DNA of 16,835 bases from JANRKG01 sp033763635 (GCA_033763635.1 JANRKG010000291.1:1-16835); one strand, 5' to 3'. Positions 7,722 through 13,686 are shown, counted from the stretch's first letter. Numbers and translations: made by a program. Notes: a model not told the origin generated them from the sequence alone.

Positions 7722-8120
7722 TTAGTCTACTCCTACCTTGACCAAATCACCCCGAACCCACCCGGTTACCCTTGCGACTGATTGAGCGGTACTTTGATTG
7801 GTGATCACTCTTACTTTTAGCCAACAGTACCCATCTTTTCCTTCTACCTGCTGCAAGATATCGACTGGATTTCGAGAGGCTGCAACATAAAGGACACGGG
7901 CGTTGACACTGGGTTGTTCTCGAATATTAATAGGACCGCTTTGGTTGGCTGTTCGATCGCCTGGATCGAATAGCATGAAATTGCCTCCGACCCCTCTACT
8001 GAGGGCCTGGATTGTTCTGATGCTCAGACACCCTTTGGTGGCGGCAGTCGCTAGCTCAGGAAGTCCTACAACGATTGGTAGGAAAATCAGGAGGGTGATC
8101 GCAATAGAAACTTGCTTCAA
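7722..8120 (-). CDS. Exported SH3-like (SH3b) domain protein
   Basis: The 132-residue protein starts with a good Sec signal, KQVSIAITLLIFLPIVVGLP ending ELATA-A. The mature part holds an SH3b-type fold: GPINIREQPSVNARVLYVAA, then PVDILQQVEGKDGYCWLKVRV and a closing VTGWVRGDLVKV. In cyanobacteria such small periplasmic SH3b proteins are thought to bind cell-wall peptides, but no function is established for this one. Two Cys (TKGC and DGYC) could form a disulfide. I chose the TTG at 8120 because AGGAG lies 8 nt upstream; an in-frame TTG at 8195 and a GTG at 8129 are alternatives and would lengthen only the N-terminus. Confidence 0.75.
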   Translation of the reverse strand: MKQVSIAITLLIFLPIVVGLPELATAATKGCLSIRTIQALSRGVGGNFMLFDPGDRTANQSGPINIREQPSVNARVLYVAASRNPVDILQQVEGKDGYCWLKVRVITNQSTAQSVARVTGWVRGDLVKVGVD

Positions 8121-8340
8121 AATTTTCACTCCTGGCTTTTGCGATCGATCTGCAATGTTTCCTAATACCTTACTGGCAGAGAAAATCCAAGTCAAATACC
8201 TAAGTCTGGGAGAGTGTCCAAGTGCGCTAGCAGTAAGTCCTTCTCAATATGAGACTATCTATCTCGAAGCTAGTCCCGCCATGAGACCCAGGACATTGAT
8301 TTAATAAATATGCATTTGAGATAATTGTTGTTGAAGTAGG

Positions 8341-8378
8341 CCAGATCAAATCCCCTTCAGTGAAGGGATTTGATCTGG
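8341..8378. repeat. Near-perfect 18-bp inverted repeat
   Basis: CCAGATCAAATCCCCTTCA (8341-8359) faces TGAAGGGATTTGATCTGG (8361-8378), with one extra C as a bulge and a single central base. As RNA it would form a very stable hairpin. No T tract follows. Candidates are a repeat element or a terminator for the minus-strand hsdR remnant. Confidence 0.8.
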
Positions 8379-8462
8379 GTAAATGGTACAAATAAACCAT
8401 TTAAAATTTAGTCCAATTTTAGTCCAGGATTAGCTGTAACTGTTGCTGGCAAACCTTTTTAT

Positions 8463-8479
8463 ATTGCGTAGTACGCAAT
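8463..8479. promoter_or_regulatory. Operator-like palindrome ATTGCGTA-G-TACGCAAT
   Basis: Two perfect 8-bp half-sites are separated by one base. The size and symmetry are those of a binding site for a dimeric repressor, such as a toxin-antitoxin or XRE protein. It sits 29 bp beyond the hsdR stop codon, where no start codon is nearby, so it may be a left-over operator of a lost gene. Confidence 0.4.
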
Positions 8480-8507
8480 TAGTCAGGCTTTTTCCCTGCT
8501 GCTCCCA

Positions 8508-9237
8508 TCACGCTGCCGCCGCAAATCGGATACCCTCTAACACAGACACCAACGTATCCACTTGTTCTGCTTGGAATACCCCCTCTGGCCCTTGAGAATG
8601 GATATCCGTAAAGGGAGCCTCATATAACAAACCGGGGTCCATAATGCCGTGATGGGTCAGGTGATCGACGATCAGATTGATGAATTCGATTTGATCAGCC
8701 GTCGCCGTTGAGCCAGACAAAAATTCCCCAAAGGCTTGTTTTGCCGCTTCCCGGTCCAGCCCGATCAAAGAGCGGATGAAAATACCCAAACCCTGGTTAC
8801 TCTGTTTTGCCTGTTCCAGATGGGTAGGCGTACCAACCCCTGCCTCTAGCAATATCCGCTCTAACTCGCGGAGGTCCGTTTCCGTCAGAGGTTGGTTGAA
8901 CAATCACAATCAGGTCAAAGTGGCCTACCCCAAACCGCCGCTGATCCTCGCCCACCTCATTGATCAACCCCATCATTGTGGGATAGGTCGAGACATAAAC
9001 CCGGCCTGCCGTATTCTTCTCTGTCAGCAAGTTGACCGGACTGGAAGCCGGAAGGTGCTGCTTGAAGGCATTCGCAGCCTGGTTGACCAGGGCAACCCGA
9101 TCGGCCAGAAATAAAACTCGTTTCACCCAGTTGCACCGCATCAGCAAATCGCACAGGGCGATCACCGTGCGCGTTTTGCCTGCCCCCGTTGCCATGACCA
9201 CCAGGGCTTTGCGATGTCTTAAGAAAGCGTTACCCAT
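8508..9237 (-). pseudogene. hsdR: Type I restriction enzyme R subunit remnant, centre deleted and frameshifted
   Basis: Reading from 9237 downwards, the first frame gives KALVVMATGAGKTRTVIAL (Walker A of the HsdR motor), VLFLADRVALVNQA and STYPTMMGLINEV, and stops matching after FDLIVI, exactly where the DEAH box should follow. At about 8898-8906 the sequence jumps to the C-terminal part in another frame: FNQPLTETDLRELERILLEA through LYEAPFTDIHSQGPEGVF to a proper C-terminus. Motif II onward, the remaining helicase motifs and the N-terminal nuclease domain are gone. About 240 codons remain of a family that is usually 800-1000. An in-frame TAG blocks upstream extension. It cannot act as a translocase or nuclease. 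Confidence 0.85.
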
Positions 9238-9272
9238 ATTGTAAGCTGTCTAATTCGCAGTTTTGTAGCTTA

Positions 9273-9482
9273 CTATCGGGCCATAAGTTGAGCTAACAAG
9301 GGCTTTTCTTTTGAGAGCCTACTCACATTTAAGACTGAAAAACCTAAAATATTTCCTTGATTGTCAACACGCTCTAAAATCGCATCGTTATCAGTTTCCC
9401 TCATGTATCCAGGCGCATCTGAGAACAATACTTCTAGAAAGTCGGCTTCTGAATCAAACCAAATCTTTACGTTTTGGGCCAT
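9273..9482 (-). CDS. DUF2283 family small protein, possible antitoxin
   Basis: The 69-residue protein (VKIWFDSEADFLEVLFSDAP, then ILERVDNQGNILGFSVLNVS) is a clear DUF2283 member, a small all-beta fold with a D-x-E-x-D-x-L hairpin. The start ATG at 9482 lies inside the last codons of the upstream gene (16-bp overlap) and has a strong AGGAG 6 nt upstream, so the two are translated as a pair. DUF2283 genes commonly sit beside small nuclease-like genes, so an antitoxin role is inferred from context, not shown by the sequence. It lies between the two wrecked hsd genes yet appears intact. Confidence 0.8.
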   Translation of the reverse strand: MAQNVKIWFDSEADFLEVLFSDAPGYMRETDNDAILERVDNQGNILGFSVLNVSRLSKEKPLLAQLMAR

Positions 9483-9781
9483 ACCTGTTCTCCTGCTTTT
9501 AGCTTATCCGTAAGATAGGCGGTGATGATGAAAGCGTCATCTTCTAGATACTTCACAACAACACACAGCCATTTATCGCCTACACCTGTATCTTCATGGT
9601 AACGGTAGTAGAGATAGACTGTGCTATCCGTATTGGATCGCCGAACAACCTCAGGATTGCTGAGGGCAATCTCAATAGCAACCTCCATTTCTGCCATTTC
9701 TGGATGAGCAAGAATATGCTGCTTTCGCTCATCAGTGAGTCGAATTTTCCGCCCCTGGTAATCGGTAAAAAGCTCTACCAT
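9467..9781 (-). CDS. PBECR/DUF4258-like small nuclease candidate (putative toxin)
   Basis: The 104-residue protein has the pattern LTDERKQHILAHPEM, then NPEVVRRSNTDSTVYLYYRY, WLCVVVKYLEDDAFIITAYL and a final KLKAGEQVW. This resembles the BECR (barnase-EndoU-colicin-RelE) superfamily subgroups found in phages and toxin modules. The His in HILAHPEM, the Arg/Tyr residues on the central strand and the Thr in IITAYL are plausible active-site residues. RNase activity is an inference. It is the first gene of a two-gene minus-strand unit with the DUF2283 gene and starts at an ATG at 9781, only 15 bp after the hsdS remnant ends, as accessory genes embedded in type I restriction loci often do. Confidence 0.65.
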   Translation of the reverse strand: MVELFTDYQGRKIRLTDERKQHILAHPEMAEMEVAIEIALSNPEVVRRSNTDSTVYLYYRYHEDTGVGDKWLCVVVKYLEDDAFIITAYLTDKLKAGEQVWPKT

Positions 9782-9796
9782 GTTGCAAACTATATC

Positions 9797-9980
9797 CTAC
9801 AACTCTCCCCGGAAGGCGCGGTGTTGCAGGGAGGCAAACAGGGCATCGAGTTGGGCAAGGGATTCCCGATGGGTGGCTTTGAGTTGCTTGATCAATTGAC
9901 CACCCTTTCGGATTAGTTACTGGATCGCCAAACATTTCGAGGAAGATGGATTGGGTCATCGCATCCAGTTGCGCGACTTT
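9797..9980 (-). pseudogene. hsdS: Type I restriction specificity subunit remnant, second target domain deleted
   Basis: From about 9980 downwards, VAQLDAMTQSIFLEMFGDP then VTNPKGW is the highly conserved segment that leads into a target-recognition domain of HsdS. Around 9887-9904 it switches frame to LIKQLKATHRESLAQLDALF then ASLQHRAFRGEL-stop, the conserved coiled-coil and C-terminus of HsdS. Everything between these pieces, a whole recognition domain, is missing, and a TGA precedes the first piece. About 60 codons remain of a usual 400. No hsdM is seen. With the hsdR remnant it shows that a type I system once stood here. Confidence 0.8.
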
Positions 9981-10017
9981 TCATCGTATCTGAACCATTG
10001 TACCCAGCGAGACTTAA

Positions 10018-10635
10018 TCACTTCTCGAAAGGCGATGCATAGTAAATAATTGCCAGAAACCGAATCGGCAACTCAATCAGCCGTTCGGGACCGTGAGGCA
10101 CCTCTCCACGAAAGCTCAAAGAATCTCCCGGTTCCAACAGATAAGTGTGTTGACCGTGACGATACTCAATCTTGCCCTCCAGCATGTGAATAAACTCAAC
10201 TCCGGGATGCTCAAAGGTCGGGAAAACTTCAGAAGCATCGTCCATTGTGATGAGAAAGGGTTCAAAGAGCTTTGTTGGACCCTGATCATAAGCCAATAAT
10301 TGATAGGTATGACCACAACGGGTTCCCCGTCGCACAACCGTCATGCCTTCCCCCTGTTTGACCAGTTGGGCACCCCCTTCAGGAACGTTGTAATTACGAA
10401 ACAGGGTAGACAGAGAAATTCCCAGCGCAGACGCAATTTTAGCGAGGGTTTCTAAACTGGTAGCGGTTTGGGCATTTTCGATTTTGGACAGCATCCCCCG
10501 CGAAATCCCCACCCGATCGGCCACATCGGCGATCGTCAAGCCATGCTGTTGTCGTAACTCTCGAATGGTCGTCCCAAGATACCGTTCTAATGTTGCGTCG
10601 ATCGAATCGGCAGAACGGGTCGGAACTTTTTCCAT
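10018..10635 (-). CDS. XRE-family regulator with C-terminal cupin domain
   Basis: The 205-residue protein has an XRE helix-turn-helix at about 20-78 (IRELRQQHGLTIADVADRVG, then ISRGMLSKIENAQTATSLET) and a small cupin barrel at about 120-195 (FPTFEHPGVEFIHMLEGKIE, LLEPGDSLSFRGEVPHGPER). Cupin His residues are present (H-P-G-V-E, VPHGPE). Regulators of this design usually sense a small metabolite in the cupin and control a neighbouring catabolic operon. It is divergent from the purU-soxBDA genes across a 63-bp gap that holds a promoter and a TTCCT-GTT-AGGAA palindrome, so control of sarcosine oxidase and of itself is the likely job. The ligand could be sarcosine, glycine betaine or dimethylglycine; the sequence does not say. 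Confidence 0.88.
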   Translation of the reverse strand: MEKVPTRSADSIDATLERYLGTTIRELRQQHGLTIADVADRVGISRGMLSKIENAQTATSLETLAKIASALGISLSTLFRNYNVPEGGAQLVKQGEGMTVVRRGTRCGHTYQLLAYDQGPTKLFEPFLITMDDASEVFPTFEHPGVEFIHMLEGKIEYRHGQHTYLLEPGDSLSFRGEVPHGPERLIELPIRFLAIIYYASPFEK

Positions 10636-10637
10636 GA

Positions 10638-10666
10638 TTGACAGCCCTAAAGGATAGGTGCATTAT
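10638..10666 (+). promoter_or_regulatory. Candidate promoter of the purU-sox operon
   Basis: TTGACA (10638-10643) is a consensus -35 box, followed by a 17-bp spacer and CATTAT (10661-10666, 4 of 6). TATATT overlaps just downstream. Transcription would start near 10673. On the opposite strand, TATAAT (10667-10662) can serve the divergent regulator gene. Confidence 0.55.
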
Positions 10667-10678
10667 ATTCAATAAAGT

Positions 10679-10691
10679 TTCCTGTTAGGAA
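10679..10691. promoter_or_regulatory. Candidate operator TTCCT-GTT-AGGAA
   Basis: Two perfect 5-bp half-sites are separated by three bases. The site lies just after the expected sox transcription start, includes the AGGA ribosome-binding sequence of the purU remnant, and covers the -35 zone of the divergent regulator promoter. This placement fits a binding site for the XRE-cupin protein acting on both directions. Confidence 0.45.
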
Positions 10692-10698
10692 TATTTTT

Positions 10699-10896
10699 GT
10701 GTCCTCTGCCAGACGTTACACCCTCAGTTTGTCCTGTCCCGATCGGGTTGGGATTGTGGCAGCCGTGAGTACCTTCATCGCCAATCACCAGGGCTGGATT
10801 CTGGAAGCACAACACCATGTTCTAGCAAAGGGATTGCGGTATCACCTTGAAGATCGCGTACTGGTACATGGAAATAAAACGGTGGTGTTTCGGTAA
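10699..10896 (+). pseudogene. purU: Formyltetrahydrofolate deformylase remnant, in-frame internal deletion
   Basis: The 65-codon frame (GTG start with AGGA 8 bp upstream) begins like PurU: the ACT-domain start YTLSLSCPDRVGIVAAVSTF through GWILEAQHH. At about 10816-10822 it passes straight into the PurU C-terminus, VLAKGLRYHLEDRVLVHGNK-TVVFR. PurU is normally about 280-290 residues; the rest of the ACT domain and the whole formyl-transferase-like catalytic domain are gone. PurU hydrolyses 10-formyl-THF to formate and THF, which would recycle folate for sarcosine oxidase. The deletion keeps the reading frame, and the TAA overlaps the soxB ATG (TAATG), so the remnant may survive as a translated leader that couples soxB translation. 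Confidence 0.85.
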
Positions 10897-12137
10897 TGCC
10901 TTTTCGTCTTCTTAAATTTGCGTTGTCTCGCGAATATCCCGAAACTCGGATGTTTCGCACACCCGATCGCCTCAAATCAACCTATGATGCCGTCATCATC
11001 GGAGGGGGGGGACATGGGTTAGCAGCAGCCTATTACCTGGCGCGGGATTATGGCCTGTCCAATGTGGCGGTGTTGGAGAAAGGTTATTTAGGGGGTGGCA
11101 ATACAGGGCGCAATACAACGATCATTCGCTCAAATTACCTCACGCCGGAAGGGGTGCGGTTCTATGATGAATCGGTGCGCTTGTGGCAGGATTTATCCCA
11201 GGATTTTGATCTGAATTTGTTCTACTCCACACGGGGACATTTCACGCTGGCGCATACAGACGCATCCCTGCGAACCATGCGGTGGCGGGCAGAAGTGAAT
11301 AAGCATTTTGGCATTGAGAGTGAATTAGTCGGTCCTCAAGAAATTCTTAAATCCTGTCCCCTTATGGATATTCAATGCGGCGGTCATTTGCCTGTATTGG
11401 GTGCGTTGTACCATGCACCGGGAAGTATTGCCCGTCATGATGCGGTGGCCTGGGGCTATGGACGAGGGGCCGATGCGCGAGGGGTAGAGATTCACCAGCA
11501 AACCGAAGTCGTGGGCATTCAAGTGAAAGCGGGACGAGTGGTTGGGGTGGAAACCAATCGAGGAACGATCGCCACCCCTCGCGTTCTTTGTGCCGTTGCC
11601 GGATCAACTCCCCGTCTTCTGGATCTCGTCGGGTTACGATCGCCCCTCTACATCCATCCCTTGCAAGCGATGGTGAGCGAACCGATGAAGCCCTGGCTTG
11701 ATCCAATTATCGTTTCGGGTAGCTTGCATGTGTATGTGAGCCAATCCGCACGAGGGGAATTAGTGATGGGGGCTTCCCTGGACCCCTACGAACTCCATTC
11801 CACGCGATCGACCCTGGATTTCACGGAAGGATTAGCGGCACACATGCTCGATCTATTTCCGTTTCTGTCGCAAGTCAAAGTCGTGCGCCAGTGGGCAGGA
11901 ATGGCAGACATGACTCCAGACTTTGCGCCGATTATGGGAAAAACAGCGATCGAAGGCTTTTATTTAGATGCGGGATGGGGAACATGGGGATTCAAAGCAA
12001 CGCCCGTGTGTGGAAAAACAATGGCTTACACAGTGGCGAACGATCGCACCCATGAATTGATTCAGGGATTTTCCCTCGATCGCTTCGTGAAGTATCAACT
12101 GACTGGGGAAAAGGGGGCGGCCTCTGTTGGGCATTAA
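10896..12137 (+). CDS. soxB: Sarcosine oxidase beta subunit
   Basis: The 413-residue protein is a full-length SoxB: an N-terminal extension, then the FAD-binding motif AVIIGGGGHGLAAAYYLARD (32-51) and LEKGYLGGGNTGRNTTIIRS, a DAO-family substrate domain, and the C-terminal DFAPIMG...GWGTWGFKATPVCGK glycine-rich end. His181 in ARHDAVAWGY corresponds to the segment that carries covalent FMN in characterised SoxB. The beta subunit oxidises the N-methyl group of sarcosine and passes electrons via FMN/FAD to oxygen, giving hydrogen peroxide. ATG 10896 overlaps the purU-remnant stop, implying coupling. soxD follows after 12 bp. No catalytic loss is evident. Confidence 0.95.
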   Translation: MPFRLLKFALSREYPETRMFRTPDRLKSTYDAVIIGGGGHGLAAAYYLARDYGLSNVAVLEKGYLGGGNTGRNTTIIRSNYLTPEGVRFYDESVRLWQDLSQDFDLNLFYSTRGHFTLAHTDASLRTMRWRAEVNKHFGIESELVGPQEILKSCPLMDIQCGGHLPVLGALYHAPGSIARHDAVAWGYGRGADARGVEIHQQTEVVGIQVKAGRVVGVETNRGTIATPRVLCAVAGSTPRLLDLVGLRSPLYIHPLQAMVSEPMKPWLDPIIVSGSLHVYVSQSARGELVMGASLDPYELHSTRSTLDFTEGLAAHMLDLFPFLSQVKVVRQWAGMADMTPDFAPIMGKTAIEGFYLDAGWGTWGFKATPVCGKTMAYTVANDRTHELIQGFSLDRFVKYQLTGEKGAASVGH

Positions 12138-12149
12138 AGGGGAAACACG

Positions 12150-12398
12150 ATGAAATTAATGACCTGTCCCATTAACGGACCTCGGCTCATCTCTGAGTTT
12201 GTGTATGGCGGAGCGGTGCGCCCCATGCCAGACCCACTATCAGTAGATGACACCACCTGGGCGGAGTATGTGTTCTATCGCAACGGGGAGGCAGGGGTGA
12301 AGCGGGAGTGGTGGTGCCATGTTCCTAGCAATACCTGGTTTATTGCCGAACGGGACACGGTGCGGGATGAGATTCTCAAGACCTATTTATATGAATAA
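12150..12398 (+). CDS. soxD: Sarcosine oxidase delta subunit
   Basis: The 82-residue protein MKLMTCPINGPRLISEFVYG...EWWCHVPSNTWFIAERDT is SoxD, the small subunit that packs against the alpha subunit of heterotetrameric sarcosine oxidase. An AGGGG tract lies 9 bp before the ATG. In the well-studied corynebacterial SoxD a zinc ion is held by Cys-x2-Cys and His-x3-Cys. Here only Cys6 and His57 remain; the second Cys positions are Asn9 and Asn61. From memory, a branch of the family with CPxNGPR at the start shares this, so it may be a natural zinc-free type rather than damage. The expected next gene, soxA, is displaced by 1.3 kb. Confidence 0.9.
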   Translation: MKLMTCPINGPRLISEFVYGGAVRPMPDPLSVDDTTWAEYVFYRNGEAGVKREWWCHVPSNTWFIAERDTVRDEILKTYLYE

Positions 12399-12414
12399 CC
12401 GGATGGAGATGAAC

Positions 12415-12581
12415 ACAATCCTGTTGTCAGTCCTCACAATCAAATTGTTAGCTCCGACAATTGAGTTTGCAGCCCTCACAATCAAATTGTTAGAGCTGAC
12501 AATTGAGTTTGCAGGTCGCGCAATTGAATTGTTAGGTCTGCAATCGAGTTGTCAGATCACGCAATTGAGTTGTCAACCCTC
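12415..12581. repeat. Degenerate 21-bp tandem repeat array, eight units
   Basis: Units of the form ACAATTGARTTGTNAG plus 5 variable bases follow one another without spacers: 12415, 12436, 12457, 12478, 12499, 12520, 12541 (20 bp only) and 12561, ending at 12581, with a partial copy after. Each unit has a CAATT-N-AATTG-like palindromic core. Alternate units are most alike (12436 with 12478; 12457 with 12499), so a 42-bp doublet was probably duplicated. The array fills most of the soxD-vapB gap. Confidence 0.85.
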
Positions 12582-12681
12582 ACAATTAATATTTACCCGT
12601 TACGATCGAATTGTTGGGCTACTTCAATTCTTGGCAGAGGTAGCACATCCTAGTTTTTCTCTGTGTCAATTGAGGTAATTT

Positions 12682-12918
12682 ATGTTGAACGTTACTGTTG
12701 ATGAAATACAACGTGATCCTTTGAAATATCTTGGTCAAGTAGAGGCAGGTGAAACGCTTGTCATTATTCGATCGGATAAGCCAATTGCTGAACTTAGACC
12801 TATTACCAGTAGTAAGCAGTTACGTCCATTTGGTCTGTGTGTAGGCAAGTTTACGGTCCCAGATGATTTCGATGCTCCTTTGTCAGAAGATCTACTGAAT
12901 GCATTCGAGGGCAAATGA
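12682..12918 (+). CDS. Phd/YefM-type antitoxin
   Basis: The 78-residue protein starts MLNVTVDEIQRDPLKYLGQV then EAGETLVIIRSDKPIAELRP, the usual Phd/YefM DNA-binding fold (residues 1-45). The acidic C-terminal tail (VPDDFDAPLSEDLLNAFEGK) would wrap around the toxin. The tail wording KFTVPDDFDxPLxEDxLxxFEG is typical of cyanobacterial partners of PIN toxins. It overlaps vapC by 4 bp (ATGA), so both are translated together. Antitoxins of this type repress their own operon, and the 21-bp palindrome-rich array just upstream is a possible binding region. Confidence 0.9.
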   Translation: MLNVTVDEIQRDPLKYLGQVEAGETLVIIRSDKPIAELRPITSSKQLRPFGLCVGKFTVPDDFDAPLSEDLLNAFEGK

Positions 12919-13298
12919 AGATTTTGCTAGATACACATATTTTTTTATGGTTCATTAGCGGTGATACTCGCTTGTCAACAGATGTTCGAGATGCAATTCG
13001 TGATCTAGAGAACGAAGTTTATCTCAGTTCAATTTCAGTTTGGGAAGCAATTGTTAAGCACCAGTTAGGTAAGCTGCCTTTGCCAGAACCTCCCAAATCA
13101 TACTTACCCAAACAACGCGATCTTCATCAAATTTCTAGTCTTGCTCTTGATGAGAGTAGTGTAGTTCAACTGGATAAGCTGCCACCCTTGCATCGTGATC
13201 CATTTGACAGAATGCTTATTTGTCAAGCATTACAAAACAATTTGACCATTGCGACAGTAGACGCAGCAGTTCGTGCTTACTCAGTCAGCGTTTTGTAG
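12915..13298 (+). CDS. vapC: PIN-domain toxin (VapC-like)
   Basis: The 127-residue protein has the four acidic residues of PIN nucleases: D6 in KILLDTHIFLW, E44 in SVWEAIVK, D95/D98 in HRDPFDRMLICQA and D116 in IATVDAAV. PIN toxins are magnesium-dependent RNases that cut specific tRNA or rRNA loops. The LDTHIFLWF start and HRDPFDRM motif place it in the widespread group paired with Phd-type antitoxins. The length is normal, all key residues are kept and the start overlaps the antitoxin gene, so the module looks functional. It sits inside the sox operon, between soxD and soxA. Confidence 0.92.
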   Translation: MKILLDTHIFLWFISGDTRLSTDVRDAIRDLENEVYLSSISVWEAIVKHQLGKLPLPEPPKSYLPKQRDLHQISSLALDESSVVQLDKLPPLHRDPFDRMLICQALQNNLTIATVDAAVRAYSVSVL

Positions 13299-13305
13299 TA
13301 GCGCA

Positions 13306-13391
13306 AATCAACACTGCGTTAGTGCAGACGGCACTAAGGTTATCGGTGAGAGTTCGAGGTTATTTGCCGTCGCACAACTACGACGTTAGCC
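13306..13391. repeat. Bulged hairpin resembling an integron attC site
   Basis: GTGC-A-GACGGCA (13322-13333) pairs with TGCCGTCGCAC (13365-13375), giving an 11-bp stem with one bulged A. Outside it lie AATCAAC (13306-13312) and GTTAGCC (13385-13391), each one base away from the RYYYAAC and GTTRRRY core sites of attC. The segment begins 8 bp after the vapC stop codon, where attC sites lie in gene cassettes. No integrase is in the window. It may be just a hairpin. Confidence 0.3.
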
Positions 13392-13452
13392 CCTGCGATC
13401 GAATTGTTACAGTTTAGATGCTTGTTTTATTACTAAATGTTCTGAAATCACA

Positions 13453-13686
13453 ATGAAAGCACTCAAAGTTATGGCAACGACTAACGAAGAAGGGGAACTA
13501 ACTTTAGATCAACCTCTTATCGCAGATAAAAATAGCCGCGTAGAAGTGATTGTTCTCATTCCAGATCAGGAAGCTCCAGATAATACATCTCAAGCGGAAG
13601 TCCTAGCAGATTTTCAGCAAGCTTGGCAGGAAGCAATGACTGGGCAAACGATTCCAGTAGCCCAACTGTGGGAAGAGCTTATTTAA
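13453..13686 (+). CDS. Small conserved cyanobacterial protein, antitoxin-like orphan
   Basis: The 77-residue protein (MKALKVMATTNEEGELTLDQ, then PLIADKNSRVEVIVLIPDQE, ending QAWQEAMTGQTIPVAQLWEE) has a short beta-strand N-terminal half like AbrB/Phd-type antitoxins and an amphipathic helical C-terminus. I recall similar proteins in many cyanobacteria, usually beside a small RelE- or PIN-type toxin. Here no toxin follows: soxA begins 15 bp after its stop. It may be a lone antitoxin left from a second module, or it may act on the VapC upstream. No strong ribosome-binding site precedes the ATG. The antitoxin role is an inference. Confidence 0.65.
   Translation: MKALKVMATTNEEGELTLDQPLIADKNSRVEVIVLIPDQEAPDNTSQAEVLADFQQAWQEAMTGQTIPVAQLWEELI

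Larger units (their letters stand above)
8121..8507. other. Spacer with two inverted repeats, no gene
   Basis: This 387-bp stretch lies upstream of the SH3-like gene and downstream of the hsdR remnant. I find no supported gene. It carries the long inverted repeat at 8341-8378 and the operator-like palindrome at 8463-8479. The promoter of the SH3-like gene should be near 8150-8250. Confidence 0.4.

Noticed and set aside
8797..8903. Two overlapping minus-strand genes in the hsdR region, read as separate proteins
   Set aside because: The last 34 residues of the upstream frame are an out-of-frame reading of the hsdR C-terminal segment. Both frames are pieces of one broken gene.
9596..9916. A 106-codon plus-strand frame across the PBECR-like gene and hsdS remnant
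   Set aside because: Both minus-strand products match known families, whereas this frame has no domain and crosses two unrelated genes.
12415..12581. CRISPR array
   Set aside because: Units follow one another directly, with no unique spacers, and vary strongly. No cas genes are in the window.
12319..12678. A 119-codon plus-strand frame through the 21-bp array that gives heptad-like TIELL repeats
   Set aside because: It starts inside soxD in another frame, has no ribosome-binding site, and the periodic peptide is simply the 21-bp DNA repeat translated. The one 20-bp unit breaks the heptad phase, showing no selection for it.
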